From Bacteroides sp. CAG:1076 (lineage in GTDB: Bacteria > Bacteroidota > Bacteroidia > Bacteroidales > Bacteroidaceae): 64,000 nucleotides of DNA. Positions 1 to 8,899 of the stretch are shown piece by piece. The notes beneath the pieces were generated by a model, which was not told where the DNA came from, searched no databases, and was given only the letters and a program-made list of their open reading frames with translations. Made by a program: the position numbers and the translations under genes. Within the stretch, counting starts at the first letter, position 1. Each line of letters starts with the position of its first letter. The stretch spans positions 45,770-109,769 of the forward strand of contig HF993285.1 of the NCBI GenBank assembly GCA_000436795.1, read 5' to 3'.

Positions 1-1295
1 CATGTTTTTTGATAGGCATTATACAGATAAGCTCTCAGACTGTCGCCTTCCTGTTGGTCAAAATAGCGGATACGGTATTTTGTGATGTAATCCTCGTCTA
101 TTGTTTTGCCGGATGCATCGACGGGATGTTCGCATGCATAGCAGTGCAGGTATCCTTGTTTGCCCGAACTTGCACTTGGATGCACAGAAGGTGGTATGGA
201 GCCCATGAAGTAGGCAGCAGCGGTAAGTGCATCGGCATATTGGTTCTTGAATCCGTCGCCCGGATGAGCCTTGTTTCCTTTAAAGTAGAAGGTTTGTCCG
301 GCTGCTGTAAAATTTTCGGCAGAGAATACACCGGGTTCTCCACCATCTACATCGATTACGATATCGGGACTTGTCCCGAATATTGTGGGGTCATAACGGT
401 AGGCTGCTCTACCGATGTCTTCGTTCTGTGAAAACATAAAGTAGAGGGCGGGGTGTTTGATTCGTGGATTATTGATTAATTCTTCTATTAAGGTAACTAA
501 TATGGTGCAACCTGCTTTATCGTCGGCACCAAGCAGTGTTGTTCCGTCGGAGGTAACGATTGTCTTACCTTTTAATTCATTCAAACGGGCTCCTGTCGGT
601 GAGGAGGGACTAAGTACGATGCCGGGTGAGAGGGTAAGTTCTCCTCCCTGATAATTACTGTGTACAATGGGATGGATTCCTTTCCCCGGAGCTTCAGGGG
701 TTACGTCAAGATGAGCCGTAAAGAACAGGTTGGGGATAGTCTCGCTTTGGGTAGCAGAAAGATTGGAAGGAATTTTTACATATACGTAAAAATCTTTGCT
801 GACTGTTACTTCTACATTCTTTCCTCCAAAAGACTTTATTTCATCGGCCAGAAACGTTGACATTTTTTTCTGTCCCTCTGTCATGGGGAACGCTTCGAAG
901 TCGGGAACATCGACCGACTGGCTTTCTATCTTTACATATGAGAGGAAGCGGTTTAATATTTTTTCTTGTTGATTTTCTTTTTTCGTATGAATTGTTGGAT
1001 GGCCTGTTCCTGACGAAGCTTTTTTAACTGCTGGCTGTGGCTGTAGAATCTTGACTGCGGGCGGAAGGTGTTTCTCGTTTGTCTGTGCCTTTCGGATAGA
1101 ATCTAATTTAAACATAAATAATCTGCGCCCAACTGTAGGTTTCGGTTCTGGAGTTTTGTAAGGAAGGCGCTTTTTAGATACTATTGTTCGTTCGCAAGTT
1201 CTGAAGAGAGCGCTTTTTAATGCTTTTCTCCAAGGTTGTGTATTCCCCGATAATGTAAACAGAGTAAATAAAAGTAAAGCCAGAATGCGTATCAT
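1..1295 (-). CDS. Peptidase T-like M20 metallopeptidase with exported N-terminal extension (partial)
   Basis: The frame is open at the window edge, so the C-terminus is missing; about 431 residues are visible. The catalytic part matches peptidase T (M20B), which removes N-terminal residues from tripeptides using two zinc ions. Visible landmarks are AHLDVTP (His195, Asp197), LLGADDKAG (Asp258), and NEDIGR (Glu292 as likely base, Asp293 where PepT usually has a second Glu), followed by DVDGGEPG. The PepT core begins only near residue 112 (ILNRFLSYVKIESQS). Before it lie about 110 extra residues: a hydrophobic start (MIRILALLLFTLFTLS) and a basic, proline-rich linker. Ordinary PepT is cytosolic, so this copy may be exported or anchored. 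The start at 1295 is the only ATG that gives the hydrophobic segment. It is the last visible gene of a minus-strand group with the dipeptidase gene 58 bp upstream. Confidence 0.85.
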   Translation of the reverse strand, partial: MIRILALLLFTLFTLSGNTQPWRKALKSALFRTCERTIVSKKRLPYKTPEPKPTVGRRLFMFKLDSIRKAQTNEKHLPPAVKILQPQPAVKKASSGTGHPTIHTKKENQQEKILNRFLSYVKIESQSVDVPDFEAFPMTEGQKKMSTFLADEIKSFGGKNVEVTVSKDFYVYVKIPSNLSATQSETIPNLFFTAHLDVTPEAPGKGIHPIVHSNYQGGELTLSPGIVLSPSSPTGARLNELKGKTIVTSDGTTLLGADDKAGCTILVTLIEELINNPRIKHPALYFMFSQNEDIGRAAYRYDPTIFGTSPDIVIDVDGGEPGVFSAENFTAAGQTFYFKGNKAHPGDGFKNQYADALTAAAYFMGSIPPSVHPSASSGKQGYLHCYACEHPVDASGKTIDEDYITKYRIRYFDQQEGDSLRAYLYNAYQKT

Positions 1296-1353
1296 AGAGG
1301 TAAAATTTTATGGTTAGACGTTGAAAGTATAAGAATGTTTTTTCCCTGACATG

Positions 1354-2043
1354 TTATGGAATCGCCTTGTAGCCGTGAGTTGTTAGCCAGTCGCGGTTGT
1401 ATCCTTTATAGTTGAAATGCCAGAATTCAGATCGTAATGTATGGTAACCGGAGTGTGTCATTACGTATCGTAAAAGCTCTCTATTGTTTTTAGCTTCAGC
1501 CGAAATTTTTCCACTTAGTACCAGTTCATCTTCTTTATCTATGTTTGATTCGCTGAATAAGTGATCTACTTTCACACCCATGGGGATTGTGTCTTTTCGC
1601 AAAGTATCATATATGCTTACATCGACAGCAAAACCATAATTATGTGCACCTCCTTTATTGGCTGGATCGGATACATAATTTTCGGAAGAAGTTCCTTTTA
1701 CTGTGTTCCACATTTCTTGTTGGATGGACATTGGACGTGTAGCATCGTATACAATCAGTCGATATGAAGGGTGAATGGCTTTTAGCAGTTTTTGTGCTTT
1801 TATTAGTGCATTGGCTGCTTCGGGATGTAAATAAGCTTCTTTGAGGTCTGTATATAAGATCCTTCCGACGAAGTTATCTGCTTTGGCATACATTAAATCT
1901 ACCAAAATACTTTGATCGAGTGTCTGGATATTTACCAGCCCCTGTTTTTGCATTTGGCGGGCAGATAGGCTTTCAGTCTGAGCAATTCCTGTCGTGAAAG
2001 AAATTAGCAAACAGACAATAATGATAGTTATTCTGTTCATCAT
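1354..2043 (-). CDS. D-alanyl-D-alanine dipeptidase, VanX/DdpX type (M15D)
   Basis: A 229-residue secreted zinc dipeptidase. A signal peptide covers about residues 1-21 (ends TTGIAQ). The M15D zinc site is complete: YDATRP (Arg103), GGAHNYGFAVD (His134, Asp141) and SEFWHF (Glu206, His209), the same order and spacing as Arg71/His116/Asp123/Glu181/His184 of VanX. The family cleaves D-Ala-D-Ala. In vancomycin-resistant Gram-positives this remodels peptidoglycan precursors, but a secreted chromosomal copy in a Bacteroidales more likely recycles wall-derived dipeptide. It lies 17 bp downstream of the secreted unknown gene and 58 bp upstream of the PepT-like gene, so a small envelope peptide-degradation operon is a fair inference. 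No vanA/vanH genes are nearby, so resistance is not indicated. Confidence 0.88.
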   Translation of the reverse strand: MMNRITIIIVCLLISFTTGIAQTESLSARQMQKQGLVNIQTLDQSILVDLMYAKADNFVGRILYTDLKEAYLHPEAANALIKAQKLLKAIHPSYRLIVYDATRPMSIQQEMWNTVKGTSSENYVSDPANKGGAHNYGFAVDVSIYDTLRKDTIPMGVKVDHLFSESNIDKEDELVLSGKISAEAKNNRELLRYVMTHSGYHTLRSEFWHFNYKGYNRDWLTTHGYKAIP

Positions 2044-2060
2044 TTATTATGGATTAATTT

Positions 2061-3029
2061 TTAATGTACATAACTGATCTGTTGGTATTCTAAATAAAGT
2101 GGTTGTTCTTTCTCTTCCCTGAACTGGCGGAATACATATCTTTTGGTCCAGTTCCCTTGTTGGTCAATGGAGTCTTCGGGATATTCATAACGGAAAATAT
2201 CGCTTAGGGGAGCGCTGATATATATAACTTCACCAGATTCATCGAATGTTACATAACTGAGTCTTTTATTGAGTGTTAGCATTCCATTTTTATCATAATA
2301 GAAATATTCTATAAATGAAGGATGTTTGCTGATAGGAGTGTATTCTATTGTTACGGAGAGTTGCTCTTTTTCGTTATATAAGTTAAGTGTTCTGTTTTGA
2401 GGGATCACATTATTTCTACAGCTGTCTATGTAATGTGCATAATAGGTACTGTCTTTTATTGGATAATTATCATATTGGTTGTCTGTTTCGGGTACGAAAA
2501 GCGATAGGATAATATTATCTTTTTCAATGCAATGAGTTGTATCACGGCTTGTCAGAAGTAATGAATCGCCAAAGTATGACATGGCATATTCTTCTTGTAT
2601 TAACTGATATACATAACCTTGATTGTACTGTGGCTCTTTATAGTTATCTATCCAGTTTCTCTGATAAGACGTTGGGATATTATCTTCGATTTGTAAAGTA
2701 CAATATCGTCCTTCGGGATCGAAAAAATTGGAGAGAGAAGTTGTTGCTCTGCCATCGTGTATGTAATGGAAATCTTGTACATTACCATTTTCTGTAAAAT
2801 TGATGCGATAAGATAATTCGGAGATATAATCGAGTTCATTTCCTACGATAAGTTCTCCGGTTAGTGAATCGCGTGCAATCTCATAAGTCCGATGATAGAG
2901 GCTTTGAGGAGTCCCTTTCAGACAATATTTATCGTGTGCATCACTGTTCTCAATTTTGGGAAGATAGGTTTGGGCATTGCTTGTAAAATACAATAATGTT
3001 AAAATAAACAAAACAAAGAAATTTTTCAT
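2061..3029 (-). CDS. Secreted protein of unknown function
   Basis: 322 residues, not recognised. A clear signal peptide is present (about residues 1-19, ending FTSNAQ). The rest is rich in Tyr, Asn, Asp and Ser, with short beta-like segments such as YHRTYEIARDS, FDPEGRY, YYDKNGMLTL and FDESGEVIYI. These resemble the short strand-turn units seen in Bacteroidota proteins with RHS/YD-like or toxin-antidote-like repeats, but no family can be named. Two Cys pairs could form disulfides outside the cytoplasm. It is the first gene of the minus-strand group that continues into the D,D-dipeptidase, and it is separated from the upstream porin gene by a strong terminator at 3112-3160. A role in the envelope is inferred only from the signal peptide and the neighbours. 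Confidence 0.7.
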   Translation of the reverse strand: MKNFFVLFILTLLYFTSNAQTYLPKIENSDAHDKYCLKGTPQSLYHRTYEIARDSLTGELIVGNELDYISELSYRINFTENGNVQDFHYIHDGRATTSLSNFFDPEGRYCTLQIEDNIPTSYQRNWIDNYKEPQYNQGYVYQLIQEEYAMSYFGDSLLLTSRDTTHCIEKDNIILSLFVPETDNQYDNYPIKDSTYYAHYIDSCRNNVIPQNRTLNLYNEKEQLSVTIEYTPISKHPSFIEYFYYDKNGMLTLNKRLSYVTFDESGEVIYISAPLSDIFRYEYPEDSIDQQGNWTKRYVFRQFREEKEQPLYLEYQQISYVH

Positions 3030-3111
3030 AAGCTCCTCTCTTTCCGATTATTAATGTTAATACTTTTAATAAAGTTTTTACTTATTCAAAAATCGGCATA
3101 AAAAATAAAAA

Positions 3112-3160
3112 GCCTGTCATTAATTCTATCTACAATGAGCAGATAAAATTAATGACAGGC
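3112..3160 (-). terminator. Rho-independent terminator of the FadL-type porin gene
   Basis: Near-perfect 20-bp inverted repeat (3112-3131 with 3141-3160, arms begin GCCTGTCATTAATT) with a 9-nt loop. On the minus strand it is followed by a T-rich stretch (complement of 3100-3111). It closes the minus-strand gene ending at 3206. Confidence 0.85.
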
Positions 3161-3205
3161 AGAAAGGAGTATTATAATGTTTATCGTTTAAGGTTGGAAA
3201 TACAA

Positions 3206-4531
3206 TTAAAAATTATGGTTCAGACTTAGTCCGAATACTTTATTGGTGCGGCTGTATACGTCTGTACCTTTGATTCCGGTATTGTTATAACTTGACAATG
3301 TCTTAGTATAGTCATCGTAGTTAGTCCAGAAGTAGGCTATATCGATACTCCATGCAGCATTGAAGTTGACACGTGCACCGAATCCCAGCGAGTAAGAACT
3401 ACAGTAAAAGCTGGTGTCTGTCTGGAATTCATCACTAAGTCCGTAACTTGTTTTCTGGAAACCTCCACTTACGGTGAGTTCCTTAATAATATCCCACTCT
3501 AAACCGGCGAGATATTCATGTGTGCCGTGTTTCAATGTTTTCTGACGATCGTTCAGCATACCGGCATGCTTATCATCGAAAAAGTGATATTCAACGGAAG
3601 CACGCAGATTAGGTAAAATCTCATATCCGGCAGCTACGCTCAACATAGCAGGTATGTCACTGGGAGTTTGTTTTCCATCGGCATAAGGCTTTAATACCTC
3701 ATCTGGAACATCTTCAGGTACTTTCAGTGTATGAGTTTGATTTTCAATGTTCAAATTTGTGATAAATTCATATTTTGCACCGAAGTTCCATTTCCCTAAT
3801 TTGGCATCCACGCCGATGATTGGAGTAATACCCCATCCGCTTTGATCGCAATCCAAAGCCAAATTTGCGATTTCCTTACCTCCCATTTGTGGAATGTCCT
3901 TTTTGAGAGAAGCAGTCAGGTAACCTTCGTACCCACTTTTCACGTAATTCATGCGCCCTCCTGCATAAACACCGAGCCAGTCATTTATTTTATAGCTCAA
4001 GCCCAACTGTACGCCATAGATGTATTGTTTGCCATCCATTGCCGTATTGATGGTATATTTGTCTGGGGTAATTTGCTGTTGATACAACATGGCGGTAGCC
4101 AGTGCATTAAACATGGGCAGACCATTATCGAAAGAAGCTTTTCCTCCACCGCCAGTTACTGCAAAACTTGCGGAAATAGCCCATTTGTCATCTTTATACA
4201 CGCCGTGGAAAGAAGGAATAAATGGAGCCGAAGCAGTTCCTTTGTAATTCTGTGTAGTTTCTTTTCCATCCAATGTCCAAAGTCCGGATGTGGCAGCTAT
4301 TTCACGCGTCTGATATGCGCTTTGTCCGGTTAGTGATAAATGAAATCCATTTTTAGATAAAAAAGCCAGTCCGGCAGGATTACTATATACTCCATCTACG
4401 TCAATCGAAGCACCTCGTGCTGCCATACGTAAGAAAGCAGCATGCTGATTGGTATTAGTTAAATAATCTCCCGCAAAAGTTGAAGTTGAAACGATTAGCG
4501 TCGCTGCGCCAATTAATAGAAGTTTCTTCAT
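3206..4531 (-). CDS. Outer-membrane transport protein, OmpP1/FadL/TodX family
   Basis: 441 residues. A signal peptide is visible (MKKLLLIGAATLIVSTSTFAG). The mature protein begins near LTNTNQHAAFLRMAARGASIDVDGVYSNPAGLAF, the conserved N-terminal hatch of the FadL family, where the NPAG motif is diagnostic. The rest has alternating amphipathic strands and ends in an aromatic residue (LSLNHNF), typical of BamA-recognised barrels. FadL-type porins take up hydrophobic molecules such as fatty acids. The substrate here is unknown, and Bacteroides copies are also annotated generally as hemin or lipid transport proteins. Single-gene transcription unit: it has its own consensus promoter at 4561-4591 and its own terminator at 3112-3160. 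Confidence 0.88.
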   Translation of the reverse strand: MKKLLLIGAATLIVSTSTFAGDYLTNTNQHAAFLRMAARGASIDVDGVYSNPAGLAFLSKNGFHLSLTGQSAYQTREIAATSGLWTLDGKETTQNYKGTASAPFIPSFHGVYKDDKWAISASFAVTGGGGKASFDNGLPMFNALATAMLYQQQITPDKYTINTAMDGKQYIYGVQLGLSYKINDWLGVYAGGRMNYVKSGYEGYLTASLKKDIPQMGGKEIANLALDCDQSGWGITPIIGVDAKLGKWNFGAKYEFITNLNIENQTHTLKVPEDVPDEVLKPYADGKQTPSDIPAMLSVAAGYEILPNLRASVEYHFFDDKHAGMLNDRQKTLKHGTHEYLAGLEWDIIKELTVSGGFQKTSYGLSDEFQTDTSFYCSSYSLGFGARVNFNAAWSIDIAYFWTNYDDYTKTLSSYNNTGIKGTDVYSRTNKVFGLSLNHNF

Positions 4532-4560
4532 TAAAATAAAAATTTAGTAATTTGAAGCCG

Positions 4561-4591
4561 CAAAGGTAGTCTAATTTTATTTGTGTACAAA
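4561..4591 (-). promoter_or_regulatory. Bacteroidota-type promoter of the FadL-type porin gene
   Basis: Read on the minus strand: -33 box TTTG (4588-4591), 19-bp spacer, -7 box TACCTTTG (4561-4568), an exact match to TAnnTTTG. It lies about 30 bp upstream of the start codon at 4531. Confidence 0.75.
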
Positions 4592-4643
4592 GTTTTTGAC
4601 TTGTTTATTGCAAAAGAAATAGTTTTAAAAGAAACTAATTGAA

Positions 4644-4712
4644 AACCCTTCACGTCTTATGCCCACTTTGTCGTTTAACTTTCTGGGATAAATATGAGAG
4701 ACGTGAAGGGTT
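4644..4712 (-). terminator. Inverted repeat downstream of hppA, probable terminator
   Basis: Perfect 14-bp inverted repeat AACCCTTCACGTCT (4644-4657) with AGACGTGAAGGGTT (4699-4712). The loop is long (41 nt). A T-rich stretch follows on the minus strand. It sits 34 bp past the hppA stop codon, so termination is the simplest role. Confidence 0.6.
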
Positions 4713-4746
4713 GGAAAATTAAATGTTCTTATAGAAGCAATATTTA

Positions 4747-6951
4747 TCAGAAGAGGCTCCAGGAAACAGTCAGTCCAGCCATGACAATAGCCACCATGCT
4801 CATTAGCTTAATAAGGATATTCAGGCTGGGACCGGAAGTATCTTTAAACGGATCGCCTACAGTATCACCTACGACTGTAGCACGGTGTACTTCGCTTCCT
4901 TTGCCGCCAAAGTTTCCTTCTTCTACATATTTTTTCGCATTATCCCATGCTCCTCCGGCATTTGCCATGAATATGGCAAGTACGAAACCAGAAGCCAGTC
5001 CGCCAATCAGCAAGCCGATTACACCGGGAATGCCAAAAAGTAATCCCGTTACGATAGGAGCCACTATGGCCAGTAAAGAAGGAAATACCATTTCACGCTG
5101 TGCTCCTTGGGTAGAAATCTGCACACAGCGGGCATAATCAGGTTCCGCTTTTCCTTCCAGTATACCTTTTATTTCACGGAACTGACGACGTACTTCTTCT
5201 ACCATGCTGGCAGCAGCACGTCCTACCGCATTCATTGTCAGTCCACAGAACAGGAAAGCCATCATACTGCCTATAAACATTCCGGCAAGTACCTTTGGAT
5301 TCATTAATGTAACATCGTAATACATCATGAAATCTGTGAAACTTGCCTCGCTGAGTGTGATGCTGTTTCCTCCCGGAAGTTCAAGAACTGTTGTACCGAT
5401 ACGCTCCAGTCCGATTCGGATTTCTTCTATATACGAGGCAAGCAAGGCGAGCCCCGTCAATGCAGCCGAACCGATAGCGAAGCCTTTTCCTGTAGCGGCA
5501 GTAGTATTTCCCAACGAATCGAGAGCATCGGTGCGGCGGCGTACATCTTCACCCAATCCGCTCATTTCAGCATTTCCTCCTGCATTGTCGGCTATCGGAC
5601 CATAAGCGTCGGTAGCCAGTGTGATGCCTAAGGTAGAAAGCATTCCTACAGCGGCTATACCGATACCGTATAATCCCATACTGATGTTACTGAAATCGAA
5701 TCCGGATGCCAGCCAGTAGGAGAGTATGATACCGGCTACGACAGCGATGACAGGAATTGTCGTTGAAATCATACCTAATCCGATGCCGGAAATAATGACC
5801 GTAGCCGGACCGGTTTTTCCACTTTCCGAAAGTTTTCGTGTAGGCTTATACGACTGGGAAGTATAATATTCTGTAGATTGTCCGATGATAACTCCTACCA
5901 CAAGTCCCACCACAACGGCAAAAGCTATATTTATCCAGTTTGTAATGTCAAGCATCCATAGTATAAAGAACGTACCAATTACGATAAGAACAGAGCTCAA
6001 GCTTGTTCCGGTTGAAAGGGCTTTAAGCAGTTCTTTTATGCTTGCATTCTCTTTAGTACGTACGGCAAATATACCGATGATGGAAAGAACTATTCCAATG
6101 GCTGCAATCAGCATAGGGGCAATGACAGCCTTGAACTGCATTACCGTATCGCCTGTACCGATAAAGGCTGCGGCTCCCAATGCTGCTGTTGCCAGAATAG
6201 AGCCACAATACGATTCGTATAAGTCGGCCCCCATGCCAGCAACATCTCCCACATTATCGCCTACGTTGTCGGCTATCGTAGCAGGATTACGAGGATCATC
6301 TTCAGGAATACCGGCTTCTACCTTTCCCACCAGATCGGCTCCCACGTCGGCTGCTTTAGTATATATGCCTCCTCCCACTCGGGCAAACAGAGCTTGTGTC
6401 GATGCTCCCATGCCGAATGTCAGCATCGTGGTTGTTATAATACACAACTTGGCAGTCGGATTTATGGCATCATCCGGAATACAATATTCCAAAAGAAGAT
6501 ACCAGAAAGAAATATCGAACAATCCTAATCCCACTACGACCAGTCCCATGACTGCTCCGCTTCGGAAAGCAATTCGTAGTCCGCTGTCTAAAGAGCGACG
6601 TGCCGCATTGGCCGTACGTGCCGAAGCATAGGTCGCAGTTTTCATGCCCAGATAGCCAGATAATCCAGAAAAGAAACCTCCTGTAAGAAAAGCAATCGGA
6701 ACCCAATGATTTTGCAGGTTGAATCCGTATGCCATAATGGAGAACAGAACAACCAGTCCGATAAAAACTAATGTAACAATTTTATATTGCTGTTTTAAAT
6801 AAGACATGGCACCCTTGCGCACGTGCGCTGCTATTTTTTGCATTTCAGGGCTGCCTTCACTTTCCCGCATCATCTGTTTATAGAAATACCCTGCAAAAGC
6901 AAGTGCTAATACAGATGCAGTGGGGATTAACCAAAAAAGATATGTTTCCAT
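4747..6951 (-). CDS. hppA: Membrane-bound ion-pumping pyrophosphatase, predicted Na+,H+ type
   Basis: 734 residues with about 16 membrane helices. It hydrolyses cytosolic pyrophosphate and pumps cations out, saving energy in a fermenting cell. The substrate-site block is intact ([13 protein letters not shown], then [25 protein letters not shown]), as is the second Asp-rich block near the C-terminus ([14 protein letters not shown]). The sequence [10 protein letters not shown] has Ala where K+-independent enzymes carry Lys, so K+ dependence is expected. The four residues reported for the Na+,H+-cotransporting subfamily of B. vulgatus, Thr90, Phe94, Asp146 and Met176, are all present at exactly those positions. 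A -7 box TAAATTTG (complement of 6978-6985) lies just upstream. It is 72 bp downstream of the K+/H+ antiporter gene, suggesting a cation-homeostasis pair. Confidence 0.96.
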   Translation of the reverse strand: METYLFWLIPTASVLALAFAGYFYKQMMRESEGSPEMQKIAAHVRKGAMSYLKQQYKIVTLVFIGLVVLFSIMAYGFNLQNHWVPIAFLTGGFFSGLSGYLGMKTATYASARTANAARRSLDSGLRIAFRSGAVMGLVVVGLGLFDISFWYLLLEYCIPDDAINPTAKLCIITTTMLTFGMGASTQALFARVGGGIYTKAADVGADLVGKVEAGIPEDDPRNPATIADNVGDNVGDVAGMGADLYESYCGSILATAALGAAAFIGTGDTVMQFKAVIAPMLIAAIGIVLSIIGIFAVRTKENASIKELLKALSTGTSLSSVLIVIGTFFILWMLDITNWINIAFAVVVGLVVGVIIGQSTEYYTSQSYKPTRKLSESGKTGPATVIISGIGLGMISTTIPVIAVVAGIILSYWLASGFDFSNISMGLYGIGIAAVGMLSTLGITLATDAYGPIADNAGGNAEMSGLGEDVRRRTDALDSLGNTTAATGKGFAIGSAALTGLALLASYIEEIRIGLERIGTTVLELPGGNSITLSEASFTDFMMYYDVTLMNPKVLAGMFIGSMMAFLFCGLTMNAVGRAAASMVEEVRRQFREIKGILEGKAEPDYARCVQISTQGAQREMVFPSLLAIVAPIVTGLLFGIPGVIGLLIGGLASGFVLAIFMANAGGAWDNAKKYVEEGNFGGKGSEVHRATVVGDTVGDPFKDTSGPSLNILIKLMSMVAIVMAGLTVSWSLF

Positions 6952-7023
6952 AAAGTTTGAGATTAAAAGTTGTATCCCAAATTTAATAAATAAAATGGAA
7001 ACAAAGTACTGATTACCTTACTT

Positions 7024-8466
7024 TTATTTCTTTTCTGACATGACCAGCAACTTATCGCCTGCGTGCAGTTCAATCTGTCCGTTCGGGATAATGAATTCGT
7101 TTCCGCGTTTAATCAGCATGACCAGTGTTCCCTTTGGGATGTTCATATCAGCCAGTCGGTTGCCCACAGTCAGCATATCTTCTGTCAAGGTTATATCGTT
7201 TAGATGAGTGTCTATTTCATCGGGCAGTTCAACGCCGAAGTCATTCCCTTCTTTTTCTTCGGGAAGGTCGAGCTTGAGCCAGCGTGCCATTTTCGAGATA
7301 GTCATACCCTGTATGATGAGCGACAACAAGGTAATAAAAAATACGATGTTGAACAACTGATTGGAACCTGGTATCTGAGCTATAACCGGATAAGTGGCAA
7401 AAATAATAGGTACGGCACCTCTTAATCCTACCCATGAAATAAAAATGCGTGCCTTGTTGCTGATTCCCTTAAAAGGAAGCAGGCAGAGGAATACGCTGAC
7501 AGGGCGTGCTATCAAAATCATAAATATACCGATAAGCAAAGCTGTAACTGCAATGTCGAGCATTTCGTGCGGATTGACCAGAAGTCCCAGTGTAAGGAAC
7601 ATAATAATCTGGAACAGCCAGGTAAGTCCGTTCATAAAAGTGTTTGTTTCTTTTCGGAAAGCCAGCCGGGCATTGCCCACGATTACTCCTGCAATGTATA
7701 CGGCAAGATATCCGTTTCCTTTTACCAAATCGGTAAGCGTGAAAGTGATGAAGACAATACTGAGCAGCAGAATAGGGTAGAGTGCACCGTTGGAAAGTTC
7801 TATTTTGTTGATAAGCCATACAGCGAACTTTCCGAAAGCATATCCCAGAACTCCGCCGAAGAGGAACTGCAGAAACAAATCTTTCAGTATGATACCTATG
7901 TTAAAATCACTTCCACTGCCTATAACCTGAATAAGCACGATGGTAAGCATGTACGCCATTGGGTCGTTACTACCACTTTCCAGTTCCAGCATCGGACGAA
8001 GATTGTATTTTAGATTCATCCGTTGGGAACGCAGAAGGCTGAATACCGATGCAGAGTCGGTTGACGACATGGTAGCTGCAAGCAGTAGGGAAACCAGCAG
8101 CGTAAGTTCTATGTTAGCCTGTGTATGATTCGAAAGAAAGAAAATAAACGAACCTGTCAGCAGCGTGGTGACCAGCACTCCTACAGTAGAAAGCAGTATG
8201 CCTTGCTTTAGCACGGGTTTGATATCGGCATATCGTGTATCCATACCGCCGGAAAACAGAATGATACTCAGTGCCATCATACCGATGAACTGGGCGTCGG
8301 AAGCACTATTGAACTGAATGCCCAGTCCGTCGCTGCCGAATGCCATTCCTACCAACAGGAATAAAAGCAAGGTAGGAATACCGAAACGATATCCGGTTTT
8401 ACTGATAAGAATACTGGTAAATATCAGGACAGAGCCGACAAGTAAAATATTTTCTGCTGTAATCAT
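7024..8466 (-). CDS. Potassium/proton antiporter, CPA1 family with C-terminal TrkA-C domain
   Basis: 480 residues. Residues 1-390 hold 12-13 hydrophobic helices of the Na+/H+ exchanger fold, including LFSGGMDTRY, the ESGSNDPMAYMLT helix with the ion-binding Asp typical of CPA1 (ND motif), and the SWVGLRGAVPIIFATYP helix. The C-terminal 80 residues (VELPDEI to KLLVMSEKK) form a TrkA-C/RCK-C regulatory domain, as in NhaP2/CvrA-type K+(Na+)/H+ antiporters. Such proteins remove K+ and take in protons under alkaline or high-K+ conditions. The TrkA-C domain probably senses a nucleotide or ion. Transcribed towards hppA with a short gap. Upstream it is divergent from the riboswitch-controlled btu operon. 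Confidence 0.88.
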   Translation of the reverse strand: MITAENILLVGSVLIFTSILISKTGYRFGIPTLLLFLLVGMAFGSDGLGIQFNSASDAQFIGMMALSIILFSGGMDTRYADIKPVLKQGILLSTVGVLVTTLLTGSFIFFLSNHTQANIELTLLVSLLLAATMSSTDSASVFSLLRSQRMNLKYNLRPMLELESGSNDPMAYMLTIVLIQVIGSGSDFNIGIILKDLFLQFLFGGVLGYAFGKFAVWLINKIELSNGALYPILLLSIVFITFTLTDLVKGNGYLAVYIAGVIVGNARLAFRKETNTFMNGLTWLFQIIMFLTLGLLVNPHEMLDIAVTALLIGIFMILIARPVSVFLCLLPFKGISNKARIFISWVGLRGAVPIIFATYPVIAQIPGSNQLFNIVFFITLLSLIIQGMTISKMARWLKLDLPEEKEGNDFGVELPDEIDTHLNDITLTEDMLTVGNRLADMNIPKGTLVMLIKRGNEFIIPNGQIELHAGDKLLVMSEKK

Positions 8467-8534
8467 GAGACTGTTTTATTATAAAGTATATGTGCAAAGT
8501 AAACAAATAAATTTGGATTTTGGTTCACGTTCTG

Positions 8535-8565
8535 TTGTATTGTACGAAGTTATTGCATATATTTG
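8535..8565 (+). promoter_or_regulatory. Promoter of the btu riboswitch operon
   Basis: TTG at 8535-8537, a 20-bp spacer, then TATATTTG at 8558-8565, an exact TAnnTTTG -7 box. Transcription would start near 8572, just before the cobalamin riboswitch. Confidence 0.75.
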
Positions 8566-8574
8566 TCACAGTTT

Positions 8575-8790
8575 TGTTCCGTCAGGCTTCCCGATTGGTA
8601 GTGCGAAGCTGCGGATGAAAAGGGAATCGGGTGAAAGTCCCGGACAGTCCCGCTGCTGTAAGCTCCGTGATAAAGGTTTGTTTACCACTTCGAGCCACTG
8701 CCGTTTCTTCGGGTTGAATGAAAAGGCGGGAAGGCATAACAAACCGGAGTAAGTCAGAAGACCTGCAAAACGTGTCACGCTTGTACCTTC
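8575..8790 (+). promoter_or_regulatory. Cobalamin (AdoCbl-type) riboswitch
   Basis: The region carries the conserved blocks of the cobalamin aptamer in order: GGGAATCGGGTGAAAGTCCC, GGACAGTCCCGCTGCTGTAA, a variable arm, and the B12-box-like AAGTCAGAAGACCTGC at 8751-8766 (consensus AGYCAGgAgACCTGC). It lies between the promoter at 8535-8565 and the first btu gene at 8900, so the operon should be repressed when cobalamin is plentiful. About 110 nt remain between the B12 box and the start codon for the expression platform; I could not settle whether it acts on transcription or translation. Confidence 0.93.
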
Positions 8791-8899
8791 GAGGAAAAGG
8801 TTACAGGAACGTAAACTGATTGTATAAATTTTATTTCAAGTACAAAATGCGGGATTTTTTCCCGTCCATGTTGTTCTTGTTTTATTTGCATTTAAGAAA

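Noticed and set aside
1354-2043. Vancomycin resistance role for the VanX-type dipeptidase
   Set aside because: No vanA, vanH, vanR or vanS genes nearby, and the protein is secreted; recycling is more likely.
5885-6631. 248-residue open frame on the plus strand
   Set aside because: Lies wholly antisense to hppA, Ser/Pro/Thr/Ile-rich without family resemblance; a shadow of the codon pattern of the real gene.
8575-8790. Short frames in the riboswitch region (8318-8752 plus, 8566-8778 minus)
   Set aside because: The sequence is explained by the cobalamin aptamer blocks; frames are incidental.
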